Both the position numbers and the translations under genes were made by a program. From Belnapia mucosa (lineage in GTDB: Bacteria > Pseudomonadota > Alphaproteobacteria > Acetobacterales > Acetobacteraceae), in NCBI RefSeq assembly GCF_016775475.1, contig NZ_JAEUXJ010000009.1, forward strand, positions 159,990 to 223,989: a DNA stretch of 64,000 bases, in the 5' to 3' direction. The first letter of the stretch is position 1. Each line of letters starts with the position of its first letter. The notes under the pieces were generated by a model, which was given only the letters and a program-made list of their open reading frames with translations, searched no databases and had not been told where the DNA came from. Positions 8,174 through 16,548 of the stretch are shown piece after piece.

Positions 8174-9199
8174 CTAGGTTACAGCCCGCCCAGCCGCCAG
8201 CCGTTCGGCATAGTCGATCGCCTCGATCAGGCTCGTCTCGCTGGCGATGCCGCGGCCGGCAATGTCGAAGGCCGTGCCGTGATCGACCGAGGTGCGGATC
8301 ACCGGCAGGCCGAGGGTGATGTTGACGCCGGAGAGCGCATCCCATGTGCCCGTCTCCGGATTCACCTGGAAGCCGAGCAGCTTGACCGGAATATGCCCCT
8401 GGTCGTGATACATCGCCACCACCGCGTCGAACTGCCCGGCGCGGAGCTTCACGAAGACCGTGTCGCCCGGCACCGGCCCGGTGACGCGCATGCCATCCGC
8501 CACGGCCTGGGCGATGGTCGGCGCCACCACATCGATATCCTGCCGGCCGAACAGCCCGCCCTCGCCGGCATGCGGGTTCAGTGCGGCGACGGCGATATGC
8601 GGCCGCGCGATGCCGAGGCGCAGCAGCGCATCCTGCGTCAGGTCCAGCACCAGCCGGATGCGCTCCGGCGTCACCCGCTTCGGCACATCCTCCAGCGCCA
8701 CATGCGTCGTCACATGGCTGACGCGCATATTGCCATGCGCCAGCATCATCACGCTGCCCTTGCGGCCGGTCAGCGAGGCCAGCATCTCGGTATGGCCGGC
8801 ATAGTGGTGGCCGGCATCGTTCAGCGCCTCCTTGTTCAGCGGCGCGGTTACCAGCGCGGCGACGCGGCCGGCCTGCGCCAGGCGGACGCCCTGTTCGATG
8901 GCGAGATAGGCGAAGCGCCCGGCCTCGGGCGAGAGCTGGCCGAGCGCGATCGGCGCACGCTCCTCGCCGGCGGGGAGGAAGGCGAGGGCGGGCCAGTCGC
9001 CCTCGGCGGTGACCTCCGCGATCTCGACCTCCGGCGCGAAATCGGCCTGGGCCTGGCGCAGCGCCGTGCCATGGCCGATGACCAGCAGCCGCAGCGCGCC
9101 GGAGGCGAGGCGCGGCGCCAGGGCGCGGCAGGCCTTGACGATGATCTCGGGGCCGATCCCGGCGGGATCGCCCATGGTGATGGCCAGATGCGGCGTCAT
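8174..9199 (-). CDS. pdxA2: PdxA2-type 4-phospho-acid dehydrogenase
   Basis: Predicted 341-aa NAD-dependent dehydrogenase/decarboxylase of the PdxA family. Motifs: MGDPAGIGPEI at the start, the YAGHTEML metal histidine, HDQGHIPVK and DHGTAFDIAG. The gene overlaps by ATGA with a DUF1537 four-carbon acid sugar kinase. In characterised pathways, PdxA2 paired with such a kinase oxidises 4-phospho-D-threonate or 4-phospho-D-erythronate to dihydroxyacetone phosphate, rather than making vitamin B6. The pairing here supports that role. An upstream open frame extends further but would overlap the kinase gene, so ATG 9199 is chosen. Confidence 0.88.
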   Translation of the reverse strand: MTPHLAITMGDPAGIGPEIIVKACRALAPRLASGALRLLVIGHGTALRQAQADFAPEVEIAEVTAEGDWPALAFLPAGEERAPIALGQLSPEAGRFAYLAIEQGVRLAQAGRVAALVTAPLNKEALNDAGHHYAGHTEMLASLTGRKGSVMMLAHGNMRVSHVTTHVALEDVPKRVTPERIRLVLDLTQDALLRLGIARPHIAVAALNPHAGEGGLFGRQDIDVVAPTIAQAVADGMRVTGPVPGDTVFVKLRAGQFDAVVAMYHDQGHIPVKLLGFQVNPETGTWDALSGVNITLGLPVIRTSVDHGTAFDIAGRGIASETSLIEAIDYAERLAAGRAVT

Positions 9200-10281
9200 G
9201 ACGTGATGCTCCCGAGGGGTTGGGCCGCCAGCAGGTCGCGCCACAGCGCGTCCTCCCCGAAGGCGCCGGATTTGGAGACGACCGGCAGCCCGTCCCAGGC
9301 CCCGCCCTGGAGGACGGAACGCGGGATGCCGGGGCGAAGGAGGCCGGTGGCGAGCAGGCCCCGCGCGCCGAGCGCGGCGCAGACCGCCTGTAGGGTCTCG
9401 CCGCCCGCGACCAGCAGGGTGCCGGGGCGGGGCAGCGCCCGCAGCAGCGCGGCAAATTCTGTGGCGATGCGCGCGGCCGCCGCGGCGCGCGGCAGGCCGG
9501 CGGGCAGGGCGAGGCTGACCAGGGCGGCGCCCCGTTCCAGGCTGCGCGCCACGCGCCCGGCCTCGCCGGCGCCCGCGATGCAGAGCCAGGCCTCGCCGCA
9601 GGCGGCGAGCTGGCGCGCGGTCGCGTCCTGGTCGGAGCCGAAGAGGCCGAGCACCGGCCCGCGCAGCGTGGCATCCGGCGTGACCCGCTTGGCCCCGGCC
9701 AGTGCGCGCGCCAGCCCGCCGCTGCCGCACCACAGCACCGGCCCGGCGGCGGCGCGGCCGAGTTCCGCGATGCGGTCCAGCTCCGCCTCGCTCTCCGCAT
9801 CGAACCAGGCGAGGCCGGGCGGGAGCGGCGCATCGGGCCGGCCGGGCCGTACCTCCAGCCCCTCGGCGGCCCAGTCGGGTATGGCCACCGGTGCCCAGCC
9901 GCCCTCCGGCATGCCGGCCAGCACCTGCCCGCCGCGGGCGATGCGGCGCTGCGCCGGGAAGGCGGGGGCGATGACGGCATGGGTCCAGGCGCCGGTCGCC
10001 CAGCAGGCCGCCAGTTCCGCCGCGACATGGCCGCGCAGCAGGCTGTCCAGCTTGCGATAGGCCAGATCCCCGCCCGCCAAGGCCGGGGCGAGGGCGCGCA
10101 CCGCGGCGATGGCGGCCTCGCGCGGGGCCTCCCGCGTGCCGCTGGAGAGGGCGAAGCTGCCGGAGGGCAGGGCGGCTTCCCAGCGCACCGGCACGGGGCC
10201 GCAGAGGGTGGAGAGCTCGGCCGCCGTATCCAGCGCGCCGGTCAGGTCATCCGCCAGCAGGCGCAGCACCGGCCGGCTCAT
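9196..10281 (-). CDS. four-carbon acid sugar kinase (DUF1537 family)
   Basis: Predicted 361-aa ATP-dependent kinase of the DUF1537 (OtnK/DtnK) family. The N-terminal substrate domain starts with LLADDLTGALDTAAEL, the family hallmark, and the C-terminal nucleotide-binding domain carries GTLLVAGGETLQAV with a GGET motif. Known members phosphorylate D-threonate, D-erythronate or 3-oxo-tetronate at O4. Its ATGA overlap with pdxA2 indicates a kinase-then-dehydrogenase route to dihydroxyacetone phosphate. The first enzyme, which would make the acid from a sugar, is not in this cluster. A Bug receptor is divergent at 10384 and may import the acid. Confidence 0.88.
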   Translation of the reverse strand: MSRPVLRLLADDLTGALDTAAELSTLCGPVPVRWEAALPSGSFALSSGTREAPREAAIAAVRALAPALAGGDLAYRKLDSLLRGHVAAELAACWATGAWTHAVIAPAFPAQRRIARGGQVLAGMPEGGWAPVAIPDWAAEGLEVRPGRPDAPLPPGLAWFDAESEAELDRIAELGRAAAGPVLWCGSGGLARALAGAKRVTPDATLRGPVLGLFGSDQDATARQLAACGEAWLCIAGAGEAGRVARSLERGAALVSLALPAGLPRAAAAARIATEFAALLRALPRPGTLLVAGGETLQAVCAALGARGLLATGLLRPGIPRSVLQGGAWDGLPVVSKSGAFGEDALWRDLLAAQPLGSITS

Positions 10282-10383
10282 CGCGGCGCCCTTCCCTTCG
10301 GGTGGGCAGTTTTCGTACGGCGGCGCCCGGGGCGGTGTCAACCGGATGGGGGATCGTGGCACGCTGCCCAGGGGAGGAAACAC

Positions 10384-11355
10384 ATGACCCGAATTCACCG
10401 CCGGGCCGCGCTGGGCGGCCTCGCCGCCAGCCTGGCCGTGCCGCATCTGTCGCGGGCGCAGGGGGGCGGCGGCTGGCAGCCGACGCGCCCGATCCAGCTC
10501 ATCGCCGGCTTCGCGCCGGGTGGCGGCAGCGACGTGATCGCCCGCACCATCGCCGAGGCGACGGCGCCTTTCATGCCCCAGCCGATGATCGTGGTGAACC
10601 GCCCCGGCGCCGGCGGGGCGCTCGCGGCCGAGCAGGTGGCGCGCGCCGCGCCGGATGGCCATACGCTGCTGCTGGCCGGGGGCAGCGAGAGCACCTCGAT
10701 CCCCGCCCACCGGGAGGTGCCCTATGACCCGAAGCGGTCCTTCCGGGCGGTGATCCGCCTGACGCGGCACCCGCATTTCATCTGCGTGCGCGGCAAGGGC
10801 GGGCGGTTCGGCGACATGCGGCAGGTGGTGGAGGCGGCGCGGGCCGAGCCCGGCCGCATCACCCATGGCTCGGCGGGCGCCGGCACGCTGTCGCACTCGC
10901 TCTTCATGCTGCTGGAACAGCGGGCGAGGGTGGAGTTCCTGCATGTGCCCTATACCGGCGGCGGGCCGGTGGCGCAGGCGCTGCTGGCGGGGCAGATCGA
11001 TCTCGGCGTGCAGGCCTCGGACGAGCTGGGCGGGCTGGTCGCCTCGGGCGATATCCGGCCGATCGCCGTGGCTTCGGCCGAGCGCGCCCTGTCGCAGCCG
11101 GAGGTGCCGACGCTGCGCGAGCTGGGCTGGGATGTCGTGGCGGACAACCAGAAGGGCTGGGTCGGCCCCGCCGGGATGAGCGACGAGATGGTCGCCTATC
11201 ACCACGACCGCTTCCGCCAGGGGATGGGCACGCCCACTTGGCGGCGCTTCCTCGAACGGCTCGGCGAGGCGGATGGCTATGCCGATGGCCCCGGCTTCCA
11301 GCTGGCGATGGACACGCTGCTCGACAATGTGCGGGGCGCGCTGCGCCGCGGCTGA
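10384..11355 (+). CDS. Bug/TctC-family receptor beside acid-sugar kinase genes
   Basis: Predicted 323-aa periplasmic receptor. It has an RR pair at residues 6-7, a signal ending SRAQ, then PIQLIAGFAPGGGSD and the NRPGAGGALAAEQV loop typical of the family. A GGGAGGAAA ribosome binding site lies just upstream of ATG 10384. It is divergent from the kinase/PdxA2 operon with a 102-bp shared promoter gap, which suggests it binds the tetronate-like acid those enzymes process. This ligand assignment is inference. It converges with an ABC ATPase gene only 3 bp away. Confidence 0.88.
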   Translation: MTRIHRRAALGGLAASLAVPHLSRAQGGGGWQPTRPIQLIAGFAPGGGSDVIARTIAEATAPFMPQPMIVVNRPGAGGALAAEQVARAAPDGHTLLLAGGSESTSIPAHREVPYDPKRSFRAVIRLTRHPHFICVRGKGGRFGDMRQVVEAARAEPGRITHGSAGAGTLSHSLFMLLEQRARVEFLHVPYTGGGPVAQALLAGQIDLGVQASDELGGLVASGDIRPIAVASAERALSQPEVPTLRELGWDVVADNQKGWVGPAGMSDEMVAYHHDRFRQGMGTPTWRRFLERLGEADGYADGPGFQLAMDTLLDNVRGALRRG

Positions 11356-11358
11356 GGC

Positions 11359-12126
11359 TCAGCCGAGGCCGAGCAACCCATAGATCCGTCGGACGTACCC
11401 GCCGAAAGCCTCGCCGGTCTTGATGTCGAGGCCGCGTTCGGCCGGCAGCTCGATCGGGAAGTAGTCGGACATGCGCGCCGGGCCGGCGGTGAGCACGGCG
11501 CAGCGCTCGCCGAGGAAGACCGCTTCCTGGATGGAGTGGGTGACGAAGAGGATGGTCTTGCCGCTCTCGCGCCAGATGCGGCGCATCTCGAGGTTCATCC
11601 TCTCCCGCGTCAGCGCGTCGAGTGCGCCGAAGGGCTCGTCCATCAGGATCAGCTTCGGGTCGTGGACCAGGGCGCGGGCGATGGCGGCGCGCTGCTGCAT
11701 GCCGCCCGAAAGCTCGTAGGGGTAGCGGTCCTCGAAGCCCTTGAGGCCGACCAGGGCGATCAGCTCGCGCGCCCGCGCCTCCGCCGCGCGGCGCGGCAGG
11801 CCGAGAATCTCGGCCGGCAGCAGGACATTGCGCAGCACGGTGCGCCATTTCAGCAGCAGCGCCTGCTGGAACACCATCCCCACATCGCGGCCGGGGGTGA
11901 AGGCGCCGGCCGCGCCGCCGATCCGCACCTCGCCGCCATCGGCATCATGCAGCCCGGCCAGGATCTTCAGCACCGTGGTCTTGCCGCAGCCGGAGGGTCC
12001 GACCAGCGCGACCATGTCGCCCTCCGCCACCTCCATGGTGACGTTGGAGACGGCGGTGAAGGCGCGGCCGCCGCGGCGATAGGTCTTGCTGACATCGCGC
12101 AGCCGGATCAGCGGCTCGGCGCTCAC
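11359..12126 (-). CDS. NitT/TauT-type ABC transporter ATPase (GTG start)
   Basis: Predicted 255-aa ATPase of the SsuB/TauB class. Walker A GPSGCGKTT, signature LSGGMQQR (methionine in place of the usual second Q, common in this class), Walker B LILMDEPF and the HSIQEAVFLG switch region are all visible. It starts at a GTG (12126) overlapping the TGA of the upstream DapA-family gene as GTGA. It is the last gene of the TetR-associated cluster and partners the permease at 15201 and the NMT1 receptor at 17281, although separated from them by three enzyme genes. Confidence 0.9.
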   Translation of the reverse strand: MSAEPLIRLRDVSKTYRRGGRAFTAVSNVTMEVAEGDMVALVGPSGCGKTTVLKILAGLHDADGGEVRIGGAAGAFTPGRDVGMVFQQALLLKWRTVLRNVLLPAEILGLPRRAAEARARELIALVGLKGFEDRYPYELSGGMQQRAAIARALVHDPKLILMDEPFGALDALTRERMNLEMRRIWRESGKTILFVTHSIQEAVFLGERCAVLTAGPARMSDYFPIELPAERGLDIKTGEAFGGYVRRIYGLLGLG

Positions 12127-13178
12127 GACAGCCAACGCTCCCGGTTGGCGGCGACGAAGGTGTCGTCGGCAAGGTCGGCGTGCTCGCGGCAGACGCGGTC
12201 GATCAGCGCCGCCTGGCCGGGGCTCAGCCCCTCCTGCGGGTTGAGGCACCAGATGCCCTCCAGCAGGCCCTGGCGGCGCAGCACCTCATGGCAGCCGGCA
12301 ATGCAGCCGTGGAAGTCGTGTGCCACGTCGAAGAAGGCGGCGTTGCAATCGGTGACGCGGGCATCGAGGGCGAGGAGTTCGGCCGGCACCGCCGCGCCCC
12401 CCGCCGCCGCCTGCAGCCGGGCCAGCAACTCCACCGCCTTCTGCGTCCAGACCGACCAATGGCCGAGCAACCCGCCGCGGAAGCGCACCGTCACCGGCTG
12501 GCCGTCCCGCATCGCGACGAAGGGCGTCAGCAGGTCGAGCACGATATGGTCGTCATTGCCGGTATAGAGGGTGATGCGATCCTCGGCCCCCGCGGCGACC
12601 AGGCCACGCACCACATCCAGCGTGCGGTAGCGGTTGAAGGGCGCCGCCTTGATGGCGACGACATTGTCGATGCCGCAGAAGCCGGCCCAGAATTCCGCAT
12701 CCAGCGGCAGCCCGCCGACGGCGGGCTGGAGGTAGAAGCCGACCAGCGGAATCTCCTCCGCGACGCGGCGGCAATGGGCCAGCACCGCCTCCGGCGTCGC
12801 GCCGCGCAGGGCGGCGAGGCTGAGCAGCCCGGCATGGTAGCCAAGCGAGACGGCCAGCCGCGCCTCCCGCACCGCCTGTTCCGTCCCGCCGCAGAGGCCG
12901 GCGATCATCACCAGCGGCCGGTCGGTCCAGCCGCGCGCATCCTCCATCGCGGCCGTCAGCACCGGCTCGTATAGGCCGACATCGCGGATCTCGAATTGCG
13001 TGGTGTGGACGCCGACCGCGAGGCCGCCCGAGCCGGCATCGATGTAGTAGCGGGTCAGCGCCCGCTGCCGGCGGCGGTCGAAGCGTCGGTTGGTATCCAG
13101 CGCCAGCGGATGGGCGGGGATGACCGTGCCCCCGGCGAGCAGGTCGCGGACGGCCCCTGGAATGGCGGAACGGTGCAT
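12123..13178 (-). CDS. DapA/N-acetylneuraminate lyase superfamily protein
   Basis: Predicted 351-aa class I aldolase/dehydratase of the dihydrodipicolinate synthase fold. The family architecture is seen in the opening GGTVIPAHPLALD, the GSGGLAVGVHTTQF strand, a tyrosine in LVGFYLQPAVGG and the putative Schiff-base lysine in NVVAIKAAPFNRY. It is longer than true DapA (about 290 aa) and sits in a catabolic cluster, so a role in splitting or dehydrating a keto-acid is more likely than lysine synthesis. ATG 13178 follows an AGGG element. It lies 19 bp downstream of the acetyltransferase gene and overlaps the ATPase gene by GTGA. Confidence 0.82.
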   Translation of the reverse strand: MHRSAIPGAVRDLLAGGTVIPAHPLALDTNRRFDRRRQRALTRYYIDAGSGGLAVGVHTTQFEIRDVGLYEPVLTAAMEDARGWTDRPLVMIAGLCGGTEQAVREARLAVSLGYHAGLLSLAALRGATPEAVLAHCRRVAEEIPLVGFYLQPAVGGLPLDAEFWAGFCGIDNVVAIKAAPFNRYRTLDVVRGLVAAGAEDRITLYTGNDDHIVLDLLTPFVAMRDGQPVTVRFRGGLLGHWSVWTQKAVELLARLQAAAGGAAVPAELLALDARVTDCNAAFFDVAHDFHGCIAGCHEVLRRQGLLEGIWCLNPQEGLSPGQAALIDRVCREHADLADDTFVAANRERWLS

Positions 13179-13197
13179 CGAGCCCTACTCCCTGTCG

Positions 13198-14040
13198 TTA
13201 TCCCAATTCCGGCCCGGCGATGAGAAACATCCGGGCGTCGTCGCCGAAGCCGGTCTCCCGCCCCAGCGCCATGCGCAGATAGGGCCGTTCCTCGCGGAAG
13301 CCCGCCGCGGCCAGCAGCGCCGCGAGGCCGGACCAGCGCTGTGGCAGATCGAGCAGCACCGGGCCCTGCACCCGGCCGAGCGCGGCGCGCAGCAGGCGGG
13401 CGGCAGCGGCTTCATCCGGCGCGACCAGCGGGCCAAGCTGCAGGGCCTGCCGTCCGGGCCGGGCCAGGATGAAGCCGCTGCCATCCGCCAGCATCAGCGC
13501 TGGCTCCGGCGCGCGGTGCCAGAGATCCTCCAGGATGGCGGGGCGCGGCGCGCCGAAGGCGGCGGCATCCAGGGCCGCGAGGGCGGGCAGGTCCGCCGCC
13601 TCCACCGCGCGCAGATCGGCGGGCAGGTCCGTGCCGCCCTGCCCCTCGCCGCGCCAGCGCATCAGCGGGAAGACCGGGCGGAAGCCGAGGGGTCGGTAGA
13701 TGCGTTCCCCCGCCGGCGTGGCATCGAGGAAGGCGACCTGCCCCGCCGCCGCCAGCGCCGCCATTGCCTCCCGCAGCACGGCGGTGCCGAGGCCCTGGCT
13801 GCGCGCCGCTGCCGTCACCAGCACCATGCTGATCCAGCCGAAGGGCCCATAGGGCAGCACCGCCCCCGTCGCCTGCCAGCCGCCATCCGCGCCGCGCAGC
13901 CCATGCACCGCGCCATGGCGGAGAAACAGGCGCCAATCCTCCGCCACTTGGTTCCAGCCCGCCTCGGCCGAGAGCGCGAGCGCGCCCGGCAGGTCCGCTT
14001 CCTCCAGTCGATGGAAGCGGGAATCAGGAGCACTGCTCAA
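13198..14040 (-). CDS. GNAT-family N-acetyltransferase, two-domain (TTG start)
   Basis: Predicted 280-aa acetyl-CoA-dependent acyltransferase. The first GNAT domain (about residues 8-135) shows the SQGLGTAVLREAM acetyl-CoA loop and the GFRPVFPLMRW end. A second, more divergent GNAT-like half follows (about 145-275). The start is TTG 14040, preceded by a GGAGG element six bases upstream. The gene follows the epimerase-like gene after a 120-bp gap filled by a structured repeat. Its acceptor substrate is unknown; the context suggests the same imported compound the DapA-like and epimerase-like enzymes handle, or detoxification of it. Confidence 0.78.
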   Translation of the reverse strand: MSSAPDSRFHRLEEADLPGALALSAEAGWNQVAEDWRLFLRHGAVHGLRGADGGWQATGAVLPYGPFGWISMVLVTAAARSQGLGTAVLREAMAALAAAGQVAFLDATPAGERIYRPLGFRPVFPLMRWRGEGQGGTDLPADLRAVEAADLPALAALDAAAFGAPRPAILEDLWHRAPEPALMLADGSGFILARPGRQALQLGPLVAPDEAAAARLLRAALGRVQGPVLLDLPQRWSGLAALLAAAGFREERPYLRMALGRETGFGDDARMFLIAGPELG

Positions 14041-14056
14041 AGCCGCCTCCCGCCTT

Positions 14057-14158
14057 GGTGTCCTTCCGCGGCTTTGCCGCGGAAGGCGGTGCGAGGCCTG
14101 GGGAGGAAGGCGACCATCCGGGGGCCCCCGCGACGACGCGCAGCGGTGTCGTGGGGAA
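14057..14158 (-). repeat. dispersed two-hairpin repeat, copy A
   Basis: About 105 nt that also occurs at 43039-43147 in the opposite orientation. It holds a perfect 11-bp stem (14062-14072 with 14076-14086, TTT loop) and a second 9-bp stem (14126-14134 with 14148-14156). In transcript orientation it begins directly after the stop codon of the epimerase-like gene, so it would be a 3' UTR structure inside this operon. It could be a REP-type element, an attenuator or an mRNA-processing site. Confidence 0.75.
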
Positions 14159-14160
14159 CT

Positions 14161-15204
14161 TTAGTAGGCACCGTCCCGCACCTCGAAATGCGTCGGCTTG
14201 CCGAGGCTGGGCTTGTCCCGCGCCACCCAGTCGGCGACCCAGTCCATCATCCGCGCCAGCGGCACCACCGGATAGCCGAAGAGCGCGGCGGCCTGGGCCG
14301 CATTGTTCAGCCAGGCGGTCGGCGCTTCCTCCCCCGTCAGCACGGGCGCCTTGCCGAGGCGTTCGCCGAAGGCCTTGGCCAGCCAGCGGACGGAGATGGT
14401 CTCCGGCCCCGTCACGTTCAGCGGCGAGACCGGGGCGGTGGCCTGGCGGAGGCAGCGCAGCGCCTGGCTGTTCGCGTCGCCCTGCCAGATGACGTTCACA
14501 TGCCCCATGGTGACATCGATCGGCGCACCGTCCCGCACCGCGCGCGCGACATCGAAGAGCACGCCGTAGCGCAGGTCGATCGCGTAATTCAGCCGGAAGA
14601 TGCGGCCGGGCGTGCCGTAGCGGCCGGAGAAATAGCTCACCAGCCGTTCCCGCCCGATGCAGGAATTGGCGTATTCGCCGGGCGGCGTCAGCGGGCTGTC
14701 CTCGGTCGAGCCGCCGCTGCCGATGGGGACGAATGGATAGACGCAGCCGGTCGAGAAGGTGACGATGCGGGACTCGCGAAAGGCCTCGGCGACGAGGCTC
14801 GGCGCATGGACATTCATCGCCCAGGTCAGCGCCTGATCGCCCTGGGCACCGAATTTGCGCCCGGCCATGAAGACGATATTGGCGGCGCGCGGCAGCCGCC
14901 CGACCGCCTCGCGGTCCATCAGGTCGCAGGCGATGGTCTCGACGCCATGCCGCTCCAGCGCCTCGCGCAGACCGGCCTCGCTGAAGCGCGCCACGCCGAT
15001 GACGCGCTTGCCGGGGGCGGCATTGCGGGCGAGGCGGGCGAGGCTCGGCCCCATCTTGCCGCCGACGCCGAGGACCATGATGTCGCCCTCGATGGCGGCG
15101 AGGTCTTCGGCGAGCGCCCGGCTCGGCCGGGCCAGGAACTCATCGAGCGCCTCGGCATCGGCAAAGCCGGCGGGCAGGGTGGCGGCGTCGAGCCAATCGG
15201 TCAT
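14161..15204 (-). CDS. NAD-dependent epimerase/dehydratase-like protein with altered active site
   Basis: Predicted 347-aa extended short-chain dehydrogenase/reductase. A ~40-residue N-terminal extension precedes the nucleotide loop MVLGVGGKMG (a GxxGxxG variant). The catalytic region reads YANSCIGRE, so the tyrosine is kept but the lysine expected four residues later (YxxxK) is cysteine. This suggests changed chemistry or loss of redox activity. ATG 15204 overlaps the permease TGA by ATGA. It lies in a transporter operon with a DapA-family enzyme, so a role on the imported compound is likely. Confidence 0.82.
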   Translation of the reverse strand: MTDWLDAATLPAGFADAEALDEFLARPSRALAEDLAAIEGDIMVLGVGGKMGPSLARLARNAAPGKRVIGVARFSEAGLREALERHGVETIACDLMDREAVGRLPRAANIVFMAGRKFGAQGDQALTWAMNVHAPSLVAEAFRESRIVTFSTGCVYPFVPIGSGGSTEDSPLTPPGEYANSCIGRERLVSYFSGRYGTPGRIFRLNYAIDLRYGVLFDVARAVRDGAPIDVTMGHVNVIWQGDANSQALRCLRQATAPVSPLNVTGPETISVRWLAKAFGERLGKAPVLTGEEAPTAWLNNAAQAAALFGYPVVPLARMMDWVADWVARDKPSLGKPTHFEVRDGAY

Positions 15205-16055
15205 CCGCTTGTCCTCGCATCCGGGGGGAGGGCGATCCGCTCCAGCAGCAACACCGCGCCATAGAGCAGGATGCCGAGCAGCGTGATCAGCAGCACGGCC
15301 ATGAACATGGCCGGGGTATCGAGCGAAGCCTGCACCTGGATCATCAGATAGGCGAGGCCACGGTCGGAGGCGATGAATTCGCCCACCACCGCGCCGGCGA
15401 CGGCGAGGATGGCGGCGACCTTCATGCCGGAGAAAATATAGGGCAGCGAGCCCGGCAGCTGGATGGTGCGGAACATCGCCCAGCGGGAGCCGCGCAGCGA
15501 GCGCACGAGGTCGAGCAGGTCCGGCTCCACCTCCCGCAGCCCGCGCAGCGTGGTCAGCAGCACGGGAAAGACGCAAAGCGAGAAGACGATCAGCATATTG
15601 GTGCCGATGCCATAGCTGAACCAGGTGATGACCAGCGGCCCGAGCGCCACCTTCGGGATCATGTTCAGCGTGACCAGCAGCGGGAAGACGGCCAGCGTCA
15701 GCAGCCGCGACCAGGAGAAGGCGAGCGCCAGCGCCACACCGATGACGACCGAGAGCGCATAGCCGCCGAGGATCTCGAGCGCCGTGACCCAGGTGTTGGA
15801 GACCCAGGCGTAGTTCGGGCCGCCGAGGGTTGCCAGGATGTCGGTCGGTGCCGGCAGGATAACGGGCGGCAGGTGCGAGGCGCGGACGCCGAGCTGCCAG
15901 GCCAGCACCAGCGCCAGATGCACGGCGACGACCGCCAGCGCATGCAGCAGCCTGCCGCGGAGCGCGGGGTCGCGCGGCGCCGGACCTTCCTGCTGCGCTG
16001 CGGCCTCCATGCCCGACCTCATCCCGTGGCGAGAGGGAAGGCTAGGCGGCAGCAT
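15201..16055 (-). CDS. NitT/TauT-type ABC transporter permease
   Basis: Predicted 284-aa inner-membrane permease of the SsuC/TauC class. It has about six membrane segments and the cytoplasmic loop EPDLLDLVRSLRGSRWAMFR that contacts the ATPase. It is the first gene of a five-gene minus-strand operon. Start at ATG 16055 or at internal ATGs (16022, 16010), all before the first helix. A palindromic candidate TetR operator lies nine bases upstream of 16055. Confidence 0.9.
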   Translation of the reverse strand: MLPPSLPSRHGMRSGMEAAAQQEGPAPRDPALRGRLLHALAVVAVHLALVLAWQLGVRASHLPPVILPAPTDILATLGGPNYAWVSNTWVTALEILGGYALSVVIGVALALAFSWSRLLTLAVFPLLVTLNMIPKVALGPLVITWFSYGIGTNMLIVFSLCVFPVLLTTLRGLREVEPDLLDLVRSLRGSRWAMFRTIQLPGSLPYIFSGMKVAAILAVAGAVVGEFIASDRGLAYLMIQVQASLDTPAMFMAVLLITLLGILLYGAVLLLERIALPPDARTSG

Positions 16056-16063
16056 GACAGTTT

Positions 16064-16081
16064 GTCAACCAACCGGTTGAC
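16064..16081. promoter_or_regulatory. candidate TetR operator 1 (GTCAACC-N4-GGTTGAC)
   Basis: A perfect inverted repeat with 7-bp arms (16064-16070 and 16075-16081) and a 4-bp spacer, directly upstream of the ABC permease operon. Its core CAACC-N4-GGTTG is the same as in the palindrome between the TetR gene and the NMT1 receptor gene at 17214-17240, so both are likely bound by the TetR protein encoded at 16549. Confidence 0.65.
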
Positions 16082-16548
16082 TAAGCGCTCCCGGTTTGAA
16101 ATCGCTTTCCGGCAGGATCATAATGAGCCGGATACGTAATTTTCGGACCGCGAGGCATGAGCGAACATCGTTGGATCTACGATGCGACCGAAGGCCGGAG
16201 ATGTGGGATTTGCGGTGCGGAACAGACTTTCGTCGGAAAAGCAAAACTGAGGCTGAAGCCTTCGGCCAATTGGGCACCTTCGGCAGGCTCCTGCTTGGGA
16301 CAGCCTCGAAAGCGAAGCACGCCTGATATGCTCACTGGCGCGCGCATCAGAATTGCCTCGTCATTGCCTACAGATCAGCGGGCGGTAAACAAGGCAGCTC
16401 GCATGATCACGGCGAGGGGCCGCAAGGGTTAGTGGTTCTTCTGTGCTGGCCCGGTTTTATGGGGACCGCACTTCGCACGCGCCACCACCCGAGCAGCGAT
16501 GAGCGCCAGGATTACAGGATTGGCCGAGATCGATTGACGAAGCGGCAG
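16082..16548. other. AT-richer intergenic gap without a firm gene
   Basis: This ~470-bp stretch is clearly lower in GC than its surroundings. It lies between the permease operon and the TetR gene, which both read leftward. The only open frame worth noting is a possible 91-aa product at 16157-16432 (listed separately). I see no terminator with a T-tract and no recognisable mobile-element ends. It may be a remnant of transferred DNA. Confidence 0.4.
16157..16432 (+). CDS. hypothetical protein with CxxC motif, doubtful
   Basis: Possible 91-aa product, not recognised. The first half is plausible as a zinc-ribbon-like fragment (MSEHRWIYDATEGRRCGICG, with a single CxxC), but the second half is basic and low in recognisable structure. 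GCGAGG precedes the ATG as a weak ribosome binding site. Codon use and GC differ from the neighbours. It could be a small acquired gene or a chance frame in non-coding DNA. Confidence 0.25.
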   Translation: MSEHRWIYDATEGRRCGICGAEQTFVGKAKLRLKPSANWAPSAGSCLGQPRKRSTPDMLTGARIRIASSLPTDQRAVNKAARMITARGRKG

